Part shown: positions 15,817 to 23,719 of the stretch, piece after piece
How the letters are laid out: the number at the start of each line of letters is the position of its first letter
Numbering within the stretch: the stretch's first letter is position 1
From: Paenibacillus sp. FSL R5-0345
GTDB lineage: Bacteria > Bacillota > Bacilli > Paenibacillales > Paenibacillaceae
Assembly: GCF_000758585.1 (NCBI RefSeq)
Contig: NZ_CP009281.1
Location: 6,014,001 to 6,078,000, forward strand
Direction: 5' to 3'
DNA length: 64,000 nt
Translations under genes and position numbers: made by a program
Notes under the pieces: model-generated
The model's input: the letters and a program-made list of their open reading frames with translations, nothing else
What the model was told of the DNA's origin: nothing
The model's database searches: none

Positions 15817-17950
15817 GATTAGACTCCTTTTCTTTGCTCTGGGTTAAAAGAAACATCTGCATCTTATTTAATTGTGGCATTTGTTTATTTTGAGGGCTTT
15901 CCTTCCGTACACTTGCAACGGGTGAAGTTGAATTATTTGAAAAAGTAGTAGTTGCAGTCCAAGCATTTGCACTCGACTCACTTCTTTTCTCAAACTTTCT
16001 CTTGATCCGTTTGTTCTTATATCTGGAAGATTTAGGTTTACCTTTCTGGGCATCCTTTGTTTTGATGAGTCCTATTAGGTTTAACTTTTTGGCCACCGCA
16101 TCCAACTCGCCCTCTATTTGATTCCTTTCCTTGTTTGCCTTTTTAAGCTGATTTTTCTTATAATCCATAATGGTTTTTACGTCATCAAAATGTAGCCCTT
16201 CATATTCTTTGAATTTTTCGGTTAAGAAAAGTTGCTCTTCTTTCCCATCTTTGAGCTTTATAAATACACTACTGCAATTACGTGGATCGTAACTCACTGT
16301 TACTTCCTTCTCACCCTCGATTTGCTCATCTTCAAACCATCCACTGTCTTCCCCACGTTGACTGGCGTAGCCCATTTTCTTCAACATCACACCAGTTCGA
16401 GTAACCCGACACTTTTCCTTAGGAAGTAGCGCATGACGAATCAAAGCACGTGGCTGCTCTTGAAGAAGGTTTTTTTTCATGCCCCAATTCCATATCGCCA
16501 ACGGTGTTAGTTCAACATTGTCTATAAATTTTTCCTTAGTCACAAGGTACTCTTCACTTAAAGCTTTTTTATTAAATTCCAATACAAACAAAATCACCAA
16601 TTGTGTAAATGCTTGAAAGGTAAACACCGCTTTGTCTCCAGGGTTTCTATCCCCTCTCTCCCTATGTTCTTTATGCACACCCCCCAACATGATTTCTTTT
16701 ATGCGCATACAAAAGCCTCTGAATTGCTGTTCGATATAAGGCTTTAAGTCCGCACGGTAAGAAGGTGGATTCCCAATACGAACGTTAAGAATTCCTAGAT
16801 TGTTGGAATTTCTACTTTTCATTTCTCCACGATCACCAACAATATATCTAGGAAGATGTTTGGCAGGCCAATCTTCCTCTGATATTGGAATCCCATGTTG
16901 AGCACAAAATACCACTTTATCGGTTGAGGCATTCTCTAATGCAACCATCGCCTCTTCCCATGATGGGTTCTTACATACATGCATGCCGGTTATTAATCTG
17001 CTTTCGACATCTTTAACAAAATAAACATGAGGTCTTCCAATTTCAGTTTTATGATCTATCGATAGTAATAAGCCATCTGCAGGCGTTGAATCAATTTCGT
17101 AATATTCCCCAACTCCTTGGACATCACTGCTAACAGACTTGAGAAGAGACCTAGAGCTCATTTCTGCCTTTCTTACTCCGAATTTAGCTACTGCTTTTTT
17201 CTTTTTGTTGTGCTCTGAATGGTACCAATAGAGAAACTGACGATACGAGGGTCCGCCGGCAATTGGAATCAGTTCTCCATACTTTCGGTAGTGACCATCT
17301 GGGTAATAGTCTTGGCACATATGCTTATGAGTTGCTTTTAGGTTCATCCCTAGATCTGCGTGGTATTCCTTCAATGCTTTCTTAAATATTTCTTTTTCTT
17401 CGCTTGTCACTACAAAATCATTACCATCTTTGGGCTTTGGACCGGAGTTTTTACTTCTCCTCCTTTGTTGAGATGGAACACCAACATCATGATAGTCATT
17501 TAAAAGACCATTTATGTTTTTTCCATAAAACCAATATTTTCGCAATAATGTATAGACCCAATTTGGCTCTTTATTGAAGGTCTCTGCTGCCTCTTTCACT
17601 AACTTTCCTCTCAGCTCCCGAATATAAATATCAGGTTCTTTACTTACAATGCTCTCAATGATTGCGAATTTCTCGTCTCTTCTTTTCGAGTATTTACTGA
17701 GGTACAATTCATCCGGGACTATTAAACGAAGGTCAGGATCTACAGACTCGATAGTAACTGCCTTGTCTTCTAATTGCGTAAGTAAGTCATTATATTGTCG
17801 AAAGTGAGGAAATGGTACTTTCTTTTTGTCATCTATATTAATTAGCACCACTTGTGAACGATCGGGAGCTATCCATAAAACACGTTCTAAAGACCTCTTT
17901 TTGACCAAATCCACTTTATTGAAACTAATAATTGAGTTTTGATAAATCAT
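15806..17950 (-). CDS. tnsB: TnsB DDE transposase
   Basis: A 714-residue Mu/TnsB-type transposase with an rve integrase core. The catalytic triad is visible as YYEIDSTPAD (Asp about 287), YIVGDRGE (Asp about 373) and YIEQQFRGF (Glu about 407), a D-E spacing of about 34 residues. The N-terminal part (about 100-180) holds helix-turn-helix regions that should bind the 19-bp end sites. A Mu-C-like domain (RNCSSVFIKLKDGKE, about 550-600) is followed by a basic tail (KPKSSRYKNKRIKRKFEKRS) and a low-complexity C-terminus likely to bind TnsC. TnsB cuts and joins the 3' ends. The gene overlaps tnsA by one base and tnsC by 11. Confidence 0.95.
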   Translation of the reverse strand: MIYQNSIISFNKVDLVKKRSLERVLWIAPDRSQVVLINIDDKKKVPFPHFRQYNDLLTQLEDKAVTIESVDPDLRLIVPDELYLSKYSKRRDEKFAIIESIVSKEPDIYIRELRGKLVKEAAETFNKEPNWVYTLLRKYWFYGKNINGLLNDYHDVGVPSQQRRRSKNSGPKPKDGNDFVVTSEEKEIFKKALKEYHADLGMNLKATHKHMCQDYYPDGHYRKYGELIPIAGGPSYRQFLYWYHSEHNKKKKAVAKFGVRKAEMSSRSLLKSVSSDVQGVGEYYEIDSTPADGLLLSIDHKTEIGRPHVYFVKDVESRLITGMHVCKNPSWEEAMVALENASTDKVVFCAQHGIPISEEDWPAKHLPRYIVGDRGEMKSRNSNNLGILNVRIGNPPSYRADLKPYIEQQFRGFCMRIKEIMLGGVHKEHRERGDRNPGDKAVFTFQAFTQLVILFVLEFNKKALSEEYLVTKEKFIDNVELTPLAIWNWGMKKNLLQEQPRALIRHALLPKEKCRVTRTGVMLKKMGYASQRGEDSGWFEDEQIEGEKEVTVSYDPRNCSSVFIKLKDGKEEQLFLTEKFKEYEGLHFDDVKTIMDYKKNQLKKANKERNQIEGELDAVAKKLNLIGLIKTKDAQKGKPKSSRYKNKRIKRKFEKRSESSANAWTATTTFSNNSTSPVASVRKESPQNKQMPQLNKMQMFLLTQSKEKESNHGQ

Positions 17951-18768
17951 TAGTTCACCACCGTAACTTTTTTGGGTAGGTCTAAGGATAATGGAGCACT
18001 TTCACGTATCCGAACGTTCATATCGGCTATCCAACGTTTATTTGCAAGCATGTGTTTAACCATAAACATTGAAGTCCCCGGCTCAAGACCAATATGAGCA
18101 TCACACTTTAAACAACTCTTGCTAATTGATATGGCAGTACCATTTTTTCTAAGTCGTTCAAAGATTGGTTTAGCAACCATTTCAACCACTTGACTATCCA
18201 AGCCTGGGCGAATGTCGGGACGTTTTGCATCATGTAACCAGTCAATATTTTTGATGAAATTAATCGGCCTTCCTGTGTCATACACCACTTTCCAATGAAG
18301 CCCATTTTCCTGATAAAATCGTCTCTCAATTTCAAACAATTCAAGCGTTCTTTTGGAGAGTTTGTAAGTCGGTTTAACCGTTCTAGGAAGTTCAATCTCT
18401 AAATCCTTCCTGTCAATTGACGTCAGCATAAAATCCGAACTTAAAACAACATCATGTCCATCCAAATGTGGATGTCTGATATTTAATTTACGTGCAATTC
18501 GCTGGGTTTCTTCAATAGGAAGTGGATATTGTTCACGTATGTCTATAATTGGTTCAGCCCATTCCTGCATAAGAAGATATTGAAATTCATATTTAGAGAG
18601 CGTATGATGTATCCGATTTGAATGCCAGCCGGGAGTACGAGTTAACCACCCTTCAGAAGCTACCTTGTTATCGTTGGCTTGGATAAAAGGTATGTAATCC
18701 TCCCCCCTCCCTTGTCCTCTCCCGTCCTTGAGTCTATTAAAATGTGTTTTATAAATTGAATTCTCCAT
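17950..18768 (-). CDS. tnsA: TnsA endonuclease
   Basis: A 272-residue TnsA. The N-terminal PD-(D/E)XK nuclease has EWAEPIIDIREQYPL (catalytic Glu region), SSDFML (Asp) and ELPRTVKPTYKL (Lys in the position of the Q.K motif). The C-terminal winged-helix domain then begins with LELFEIERRFYQENG. TnsA makes the 5' cuts so that the element moves by cut-and-paste. The start at 18768 follows TAGGAGT 7 bases upstream; the longer reading from 18807 lacks support. It opens the tns operon, which reads away from the glmS-proximal end. Confidence 0.93.
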   Translation of the reverse strand: MENSIYKTHFNRLKDGRGQGRGEDYIPFIQANDNKVASEGWLTRTPGWHSNRIHHTLSKYEFQYLLMQEWAEPIIDIREQYPLPIEETQRIARKLNIRHPHLDGHDVVLSSDFMLTSIDRKDLEIELPRTVKPTYKLSKRTLELFEIERRFYQENGLHWKVVYDTGRPINFIKNIDWLHDAKRPDIRPGLDSQVVEMVAKPIFERLRKNGTAISISKSCLKCDAHIGLEPGTSMFMVKHMLANKRWIADMNVRIRESAPLSLDLPKKVTVVN

Positions 18769-19543
18769 GATCTCAACTCCTAAGATAAAATAAAAGACGC
18801 ACAACATTTTCGTTATGCGTCTCTCGATGTATTCATTCTAAGAAATTATTAACCCATTATAGTTATCTTCAATCTCAATGGATGATTTTTTATTAATCAT
18901 TCAAACAGCCTCTTATCAGTATCTATTTAATAACATAAGCATTATCTTTTTTTTGAATATTTATTCCACGCAAAAAAATATCAACAGTGATGATTTCGGA
19001 GTAACTTCTAGTAATAATCATTACATGAAAAGTTTTATGACGAGGCTTGATGCAATTACAAAACCTCTTGGATGTACTAATTGGAGTGTATGCTTAAGTA
19101 CGCCAATGTACGGTGACTTTTTTATGCTCAGATAATCCAGTTATACGAAATATTAATGCTGTTAAACGGATTTTCAGTTCTCATGTATGGATTTCTAAAT
19201 ACAAAAATAGTTTTCCTTTGAGCCAAAGGGTGGTGATGTGAGGACGATTCGAAGACTACCTTCCCCAGTTGGCTGGGTACCAGATAGTACGTTTGCTGTG
19301 CAGATGAATAGTTGAGCATCGATGTATGCTGAAAGGTATGTTTTTTCTAAAGATGAAGACTTTCTATGGTGTGATCATAAGGTAATGTATGTACAATAGA
19401 AGGATATAAACAAAGATTAAGCAAAAAAAGAGTATAAAATGTATGGTATTTTATTTACGAAAAAACTTTAGAACAAGGTTATCTGTTGTAGAAATTTAAT
19501 TGAAGACTAAGTACATTTTGTTTAACTAACGACGATAGTCCAT
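18769..19543. other. Gene-free, partly decayed region upstream of tnsA
   Basis: No intact gene is seen in about 770 bases. 18855-18870 (CATTATAGTTATCTTC) keeps the first 10 bases of the TnsB site in left-end orientation and lies 87 bases before the tnsA start, where it could serve autoregulation. On the plus strand 19225-19410 reads like broken coding sequence (VRTIRRLPSPVGWVPDSTF then a stop, then YVFSKDEDFLWCDHKVMYV), family unknown. Confidence 0.4.
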
Positions 19544-19595
19544 AAAAAATCGGCAGTCATGGACTTTATTTTCTCGTCCATGACTGCCGATTTTT
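19544..19595. terminator. Strong bidirectional terminator
   Basis: A perfect 19-bp inverted repeat (19546-19564 with 19576-19594, core CGGCAGTCATGGAC) is flanked by A and T runs on the two sides, so it can end transcription from either side. It closes the small gene at 19692-19964 and insulates the tns operon from the cargo. Confidence 0.85.
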
Positions 19596-19638
19596 CTCTC
19601 ATTGAGGTCATTCCAATACTTTTTATGAAGTCTGACCG

Positions 19639-19657
19639 ATTTCACAACTTTTCATCA
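19639..19657. repeat. Solitary right-end-like TnsB half site
   Basis: ATTTCACAACTTTTCATCA shares its first 13 bases with a composite of the right-end sites (ATTTCACAACTTTAATGTC) and has their orientation. It is alone, with no 20-bp period and no TGT/ACA terminus at the expected 8 bases. It may be a remnant of a former right end near tnsA, or chance. Confidence 0.35.
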
Positions 19658-19691
19658 TTATTTATCCCGTCTTATCAAAGTATGTTTATCT

Positions 19692-19964
19692 TCAATTCTT
19701 TGAGTTTATTCGACTTTTCAAATGCCCTATGAAGATCTGATTAGGATCAGAAGAGTCGAATTCTCGATTTACGGCTTTATCAAGAAAGTCAATTTCCTTA
19801 GCAAAATCGTAAGCATTCGGCCCAAACCCCCAACTTCTCTTAATCGGTCTATAGTATTTGATTAAAATCTCTTTAGCACGATCATCCTCATGTCCCATAA
19901 GTTTAAGTTCACGAATGACTTCTTTAATATAGGGTCTATTCAGCATGTGTCTCGAATTGATCAT
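19692..19964 (-). CDS. Hypothetical protein, 90 residues
   Basis: A small charged protein: MINSRHMLNRPYIKEVIREL, then GHEDDRAKEILIKYYRPIKRSWGFGPNAYDFAKEIDFLD, cited in part. Nothing suggests a membrane segment, zinc site or helix-turn-helix, and I do not recognise the family. The start is preceded by an imperfect GGGTGG. It stands between two terminators and therefore forms its own transcription unit. Amino-acid composition is credible for a real gene, but function is unknown. Confidence 0.5.
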   Translation of the reverse strand: MINSRHMLNRPYIKEVIRELKLMGHEDDRAKEILIKYYRPIKRSWGFGPNAYDFAKEIDFLDKAVNREFDSSDPNQIFIGHLKSRINSKN

Positions 19965-20082
19965 GAAATTACCACCCGTTTATTTTGAGTTAACGCCTCT
20001 GTGAATAAGATTCACTTTTAATTTATAGTATCACTTAAATTACGATATTTAATTCTTAATTCCCATAAGAATCACTCCAAAT

Positions 20083-20126
20083 AAAAGACTTCTTTCAGTG
20101 GATACCCACTAATAGAAGTCTTTAAG
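20083..20126 (-). terminator. Terminator after the first arsenic-linked marR gene
   Basis: Arms AAAGACTTCT and AGAAGTCTTT enclose a second inner stem GTGG/CCAC. The minus-strand 3' side continues TTTATTT. It lies about 220 bases after the marR stop. The rest of 19965-20346 holds a weak operator-like palindrome at 20310-20328 and no gene. Confidence 0.65.
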
Positions 20127-20346
20127 TTTTTATGACATTACGATTGTCTAAGAGTATTTAATCAATTTTACTCAAGTGTTTATTATACTTTCGATAGCTT
20201 CAACTGCTATGTGATCGATCTGAGCTGCAGGGTCATACGTCGTAAGGCGCACTAATTACTTGGCTAATCAACAAAATTCCCTCACTAATTGAAAGCCTTA
20301 GATGTTATGAATTTGCAAAATGCAACGATACGATTGTTTCATATCC

Positions 20347-20787
20347 TTATGGTGAACAACACACTTTTGACTTAGCCATAGATTCATTAAGCAACTGAAT
20401 AGAACGAATCACAGTTTGGCGCTCAAACTCATTCATATGCGAAAATACTTCCGTTAAATATGAATTCATTTGTTGATCAATCGTTTCAGCAATAAACATT
20501 CCTTCAACGGTTAGGGAAAGGACATAGATACGACGATCACTAGGATCTGGTGTCTTTTGTACAAGCTTCATTTTAACTAAACTTTGGATCTGACGGCTAA
20601 ATGTTGTAATATCTGTTCCAAGTGTATCGGCTACTTGTTGGATGTTAGGATTATGCTGTTTATCTATTTCATATAGGATGTGGCTCTGTATGGGAGAGAT
20701 ATCAATTCCACCAGCCGTACAACATACTTTATTCAGTACTCCAAATCGCCGAGTCATAATCTGAAACATATCCCGCAAATTTTCCAA
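20347..20787 (-). CDS. MarR-family regulator with vicinal cysteine pairs
   Basis: A 146-residue winged-helix regulator. The MarR core is visible as ISPIQSHILYEIDKQ, PNIQQVADTLGTDITTFSRQ, LVKMKLVQKTPDPSDRRIYVLSLT (cited in part) and a C-terminal dimer helix. It has two Cys-Cys pairs: one in the N-terminal dimer region (NKVCCTAGG, about 21-24) and one at the C-terminus (KVCCSP). Such pairs suit a thiol-based metalloid or redox sensor. It has its own promoter, whose -35 is covered by the palindrome TATTTGCA-N3-TGCAAGTA; the same palindrome occurs twice in front of the arsD-arsA operon, so it is most likely their repressor. The inducer (trivalent arsenical or antimonial) is inferred. Confidence 0.87.
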   Translation of the reverse strand: MENLRDMFQIMTRRFGVLNKVCCTAGGIDISPIQSHILYEIDKQHNPNIQQVADTLGTDITTFSRQIQSLVKMKLVQKTPDPSDRRIYVLSLTVEGMFIAETIDQQMNSYLTEVFSHMNEFERQTVIRSIQLLNESMAKSKVCCSP

Positions 20788-20814
20788 GTGACTTCCCTCC
20801 TGTCCTTTCCCTTA

Positions 20815-20846
20815 GTTATACTTTAATTATTTGCAATTTGCAAGTA
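20815..20846 (-). promoter_or_regulatory. marR promoter with overlapping palindromic operator
   Basis: On the minus strand -35 TTGCAA (20843-20838) and -10 TATAAC (20820-20815) are 17 bp apart. The operator TATTTGCA-att-TGCAAGTA at 20828-20846 covers the -35 and half of the spacer, the right place for repression. The transcript starts about 20 bases before the marR start. Confidence 0.8.
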
Positions 20847-20860
20847 TTACATAATAGAAT

Positions 20861-21133
20861 TTAACAGCAGCTAGATCCTTCATTCAGTATCACTAAATTC
20901 TCTTCATCTAAATCTATAATAATGTTCTTTAAGACAGTAACTGTCTCTGGCTCTATCACAACTTGAATATCATTAATGATTTGAACCTGATCCTCTATTT
21001 TCGCATCATCCAATGCAAAGTTTACATTTGGACCACAACATCCTGAACTTGTTTGGGATATACGAAGGATCTTTCCTTCATTATCTTTCAAGATGTTCTC
21101 AATGAATACCTTAGCACTATCCGTAATCTTCAT
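20861..21133 (-). CDS. HesB/IscA-like protein with CC motifs, arsenic-associated (copy 2)
   Basis: A 90-residue HesB/IscA-fold protein starting MKITDSAKVFIENIL; GGAGG lies 8 bases before 21133, so the reading from 21148 is not preferred. The usual three iron-sulfur scaffold cysteines (C...C.C) are replaced by SGCCGPN and a C-terminal SSCC. The gene follows arsA by 22 bases, and a paralogue follows the other arsA in this window. I infer a thiol protein that binds trivalent arsenic or hands it to ArsA, rather than a classical iron-sulfur scaffold. Biochemical function is unproven. Confidence 0.75.
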   Translation of the reverse strand: MKITDSAKVFIENILKDNEGKILRISQTSSGCCGPNVNFALDDAKIEDQVQIINDIQVVIEPETVTVLKNIIIDLDEENLVILNEGSSCC

Positions 21134-21155
21134 AGCTTCTTCCTCCATTTCCTTT

Positions 21156-22922
21156 TTAGCTTGTTACTAATTGTTTAAGTGCTTTATAACCAATAATCTC
21201 TTGATTTTGCATTGGAATAACAGCAAATTTTCCATTGGATGTATCATTCACGCGCTGAATCCATGGTTGTTCTCCCAATGCTCTTGTGTGAAGAATTGGA
21301 TCTTGGGTATGCGTCATGATCATACTCTGGTTCACGACCCACCACTTTGGCGTAATCCCAGCACGTTGTAGATCCACAGACAATCGTTCTGCCTCATAAA
21401 CCGGTGTTGTCTCTGCAAGAGTTACAATAACAATACTTGTTTCTTGTTCATTCCGTAATCGAGGTAATAAGTTTTGAACAGATACAGGGACTTCACCTGA
21501 GGAATTCGCAATTTCTTTATGATAAGATTCGGTAGCATCGAGTAGAAGAAGTGTATGACCTGATGGAGCTGTGTCAATAACGACAATCTCATCGTTCGCA
21601 CGCTCAACGATATTAGCAAAAGCACGAAATACTGCAATTTCTTCGGTACACGGAGAGTTTAGTTCTTCTTCTGTATATGCAACACCTTGCTCATCCATGG
21701 TTTCACGTGCTCTTGTTAGAACTTCATCTCTATATTTTTCAACTTCTTCTTTTTGATCAATCTTACTCATTGAGATAAGGGACTTAATATCTTCATGCAT
21801 AACATAATCCAGATGAGCAGCTGGATCTGTTGTTGTAAGATGCACCTTTTTACCGCGTTCTGCTAATCCAATAGCGATTGCACTAGCTACCGTTGTCTTA
21901 CCAACGCCCCCTTTACCCATCGTGAAAACAACTCGTTGATTACGCTCCATAATATCATCAAGAATGTTCGTCAGATGAGGGTAATTAACGTCATTAAGTT
22001 CCGACGTGTGGTCTGGGATCATTTGAGTTTCATCAAAAAGTTTACGCACATTTCTAACACCCGTAATATTAAACGGAACCAGTGGGACAGCCCATGTTGG
22101 AAGTGATTTTAATACTTCTGGGATACTATTTAAAGCTGTTTCTTGACGAGAAGCAAAAGCTGCAGCAGTATCATCGGATAACATAGGATGATTCAGTAAT
22201 CCGTTAATGATAAGCATTTGATTACGAATACCCGTTTCAGCTAGTTCTTTTGAAGCACGAGCGGCTTCTTCTAGTGGTGCAGGATCTGCTCTTGTGACGA
22301 GCACTAACGACGTTTGTTTGGGATTAGATAATACCTTAACCGTTTGCTCGTATACATCTTTCCGTTCATTTAGCCCAGCAAGCAATCCCATACTTGTGGT
22401 TCCTTCTGTACTATCCTCTAAGAACTCATTCCATGCATTGGGTAGTTGCAGCAATCTTAAAGTGTGTCCAGTTGGTGCTGTATCAAAAACGATATGATCG
22501 AATTCAGCTTGGATTTTCTTATCCGTTAACAGTGTAGAAAACTCATTAAACGATGCGATTTCTACTGTACATGATCCGGAAAGTTGTTCCTCCATTTGTT
22601 GAATGACCACATCAGGGAGCTTCCCACGATAGGGACCAACTACGCTTTCTCTATATTCTTGAGCCGCTTGATCAGGATCTAAATTTGCAACAAAAAGATT
22701 TTGAACCTCAGGTATTTCCTTGTAATGCATATCTAATTGCGTATTAAATACATCTTGTAAATTGGATGCAGGATCTGTGCTTACCAATAGAACTTTCTTT
22801 CCTCGATCTGCTAAGAAAATAGCTGTTGCACATGCTGTTGAGGTTTTACCAACTCCACCTTTGCCAGTGAAAAATAAATAAGGTGTAATATCAATTTTAT
22901 TAACATCAAATAATGGAATCAT
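21156..22922 (-). CDS. arsA: ArsA arsenical pump ATPase, variant lacking the third metalloid cysteine
   Basis: A 588-residue ArsA with two homologous ATPase halves: P-loops GKGGVGKTS (20-28) and GKGGVGKTT (near 336), each with the DTAP(T/S)GHT signal-transduction motif. ArsA energises the As(III) efflux pump using metalloid received from ArsD. The cysteines matching Cys113 and Cys422 of the plasmid R773 enzyme are present (SGSCTVE, NSPCTEE). The one matching Cys172 is not: EGTTSMGL stands where the other ArsA in this window has GASCLGP. It sits between arsD and the HesB-like gene. A different metalloid preference is inferred. Confidence 0.93.
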   Translation of the reverse strand: MIPLFDVNKIDITPYLFFTGKGGVGKTSTACATAIFLADRGKKVLLVSTDPASNLQDVFNTQLDMHYKEIPEVQNLFVANLDPDQAAQEYRESVVGPYRGKLPDVVIQQMEEQLSGSCTVEIASFNEFSTLLTDKKIQAEFDHIVFDTAPTGHTLRLLQLPNAWNEFLEDSTEGTTSMGLLAGLNERKDVYEQTVKVLSNPKQTSLVLVTRADPAPLEEAARASKELAETGIRNQMLIINGLLNHPMLSDDTAAAFASRQETALNSIPEVLKSLPTWAVPLVPFNITGVRNVRKLFDETQMIPDHTSELNDVNYPHLTNILDDIMERNQRVVFTMGKGGVGKTTVASAIAIGLAERGKKVHLTTTDPAAHLDYVMHEDIKSLISMSKIDQKEEVEKYRDEVLTRARETMDEQGVAYTEEELNSPCTEEIAVFRAFANIVERANDEIVVIDTAPSGHTLLLLDATESYHKEIANSSGEVPVSVQNLLPRLRNEQETSIVIVTLAETTPVYEAERLSVDLQRAGITPKWWVVNQSMIMTHTQDPILHTRALGEQPWIQRVNDTSNGKFAVIPMQNQEIIGYKALKQLVTS

Positions 22923-22948
22923 CTGTAGTACCTCCTAAGTAGTTTTAA

Positions 22949-23302
22949 TTATTTTCCTTTGATTTGAATATTCACCGTTTGTTTTTTTAATATCTCTTCG
23001 ACGGAAATATTAAGCCATTCTGCAAGCTCTTCATTAGATGGGAAATCATGAGTTTTAACTACTTCTCCATTAACTAGCGTAATCGGTAGATTATTTAAAT
23101 CAGCATCCATTAGCCTCTTTACTTGTTCATTAGAATTAAATACTTCTGTATGGCTTAATAAACTATATCTGTTAATGTCATATCCTTTTACAAATAAATT
23201 ATTAGCAGCTGCAGAGAAACGATTGGAATTCATTTTAGCTTTGGGATCTGTAACGTTGGTTGAACAACATCCCCCTGAATCAAACACATCAATTTTTTTC
23301 AT
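22949..23302 (-). CDS. arsD: ArsD metallochaperone, two-cysteine variant
   Basis: A 117-residue ArsD with the thioredoxin-like fold (KKIDVFDSGGCCST, NLPITLVNGEVVK, PSNEELAEWL). ArsD delivers As(III) to ArsA through Cys12, Cys13 and Cys18. Here Cys12 and Cys13 are present but residue 18 is Thr, and no other cysteine exists in the protein. The paralogue at 28751-29113 keeps all three. The loss parallels that in the neighbouring ArsA. The start has an AGGAG-like site upstream, and arsA begins 26 bases downstream. Confidence 0.9.
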   Translation of the reverse strand: MKKIDVFDSGGCCSTNVTDPKAKMNSNRFSAAANNLFVKGYDINRYSLLSHTEVFNSNEQVKRLMDADLNNLPITLVNGEVVKTHDFPSNEELAEWLNISVEEILKKQTVNIQIKGK

Positions 23303-23357
23303 GGTAGTGGTCTCCTTTTTCGATTCAAATCAATGATTTAACCATAAATACCAACAA

Positions 23358-23492
23358 CTAATTCTCATCGGTAGGACAACAGCACTTATCTTCGGATTGA
23401 TAACAACACGATTGTTCATTCTTGATATTTACATTTGGTTGGGTATCTGGACAACAAGTTTCATCTGTTTGCTTCACTGAATCATTAGTCAT
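23358..23492 (-). CDS. Cysteine-rich 44-residue peptide heading the second ars operon
   Basis: A small gene with a very strong ribosome binding site (AGGAGG, 8 bases upstream). It encodes 44 residues: a polar start MTNDSVKQTDE, then Cys-Cys at 13-14, Cys-Cys at 29-30 (EQSCCYQ) and Cys-Cys-Cys at 37-39 (DKCCCPTDEN), seven Cys in all. No signal peptide or membrane segment is present. It lies 55 bases before arsD and is the first gene after the palindrome-controlled promoter. The CCPDT/CCCPTD pattern resembles a metallothionein-like metal ligand. I know no described family with this pattern in ars operons. It could be an arsenic buffer or chaperone, which is inference. Confidence 0.8.
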   Translation of the reverse strand: MTNDSVKQTDETCCPDTQPNVNIKNEQSCCYQSEDKCCCPTDEN

Positions 23493-23519
23493 TACTTTCA
23501 CCTCCTAAGTTCGGTTCAG

Positions 23520-23548
23520 TTAATTATTTGCATTATGCAAATAATTAA
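23520..23548. promoter_or_regulatory. MarR operator in the leader of the second ars operon
   Basis: A 29-bp perfect dyad (14-1-14) with the core TATTTGCA-tta-TGCAAATA, 28 bases upstream of the Cys-rich gene. It lies about 100 bases downstream of the predicted start of transcription and could act as a roadblock or as the operator of a second promoter. Confidence 0.8.
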
Positions 23549-23639
23549 CGAGAAAAAACAAACAAGATTTCTTTTCAGAGCATTCATATAAACCTAAAAA
23601 ATATAAAATCGAATAATTTAGTTCCTTATTGATATTTTC

Positions 23640-23671
23640 ATTATAGTGTTTTTATTTGCATTTTGCAAATA
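23640..23671 (-). promoter_or_regulatory. Promoter of the second ars operon with overlapping operator
   Basis: Minus-strand -35 TTGCAA (23668-23663) and -10 TATAAT (23645-23640) are exactly 17 bp apart. The operator TATTTGCA-ttt-TGCAAATA (23653-23671) covers the -35. The geometry is identical to that of the marR promoter at 20815-20846, which argues for common control by that MarR protein. Confidence 0.82.
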
Positions 23672-23719
23672 ATATATCTAACCACTTCTTACCATCAATA
23701 AAATTTGTTAAGAAGTGGT

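Noticed and set aside
18878..19135. Plus-strand open frame of 85 codons upstream of tnsA
   Set aside because: No ribosome binding site and no known motif; it lies in a region with other broken frames. Treated as decayed or non-coding.
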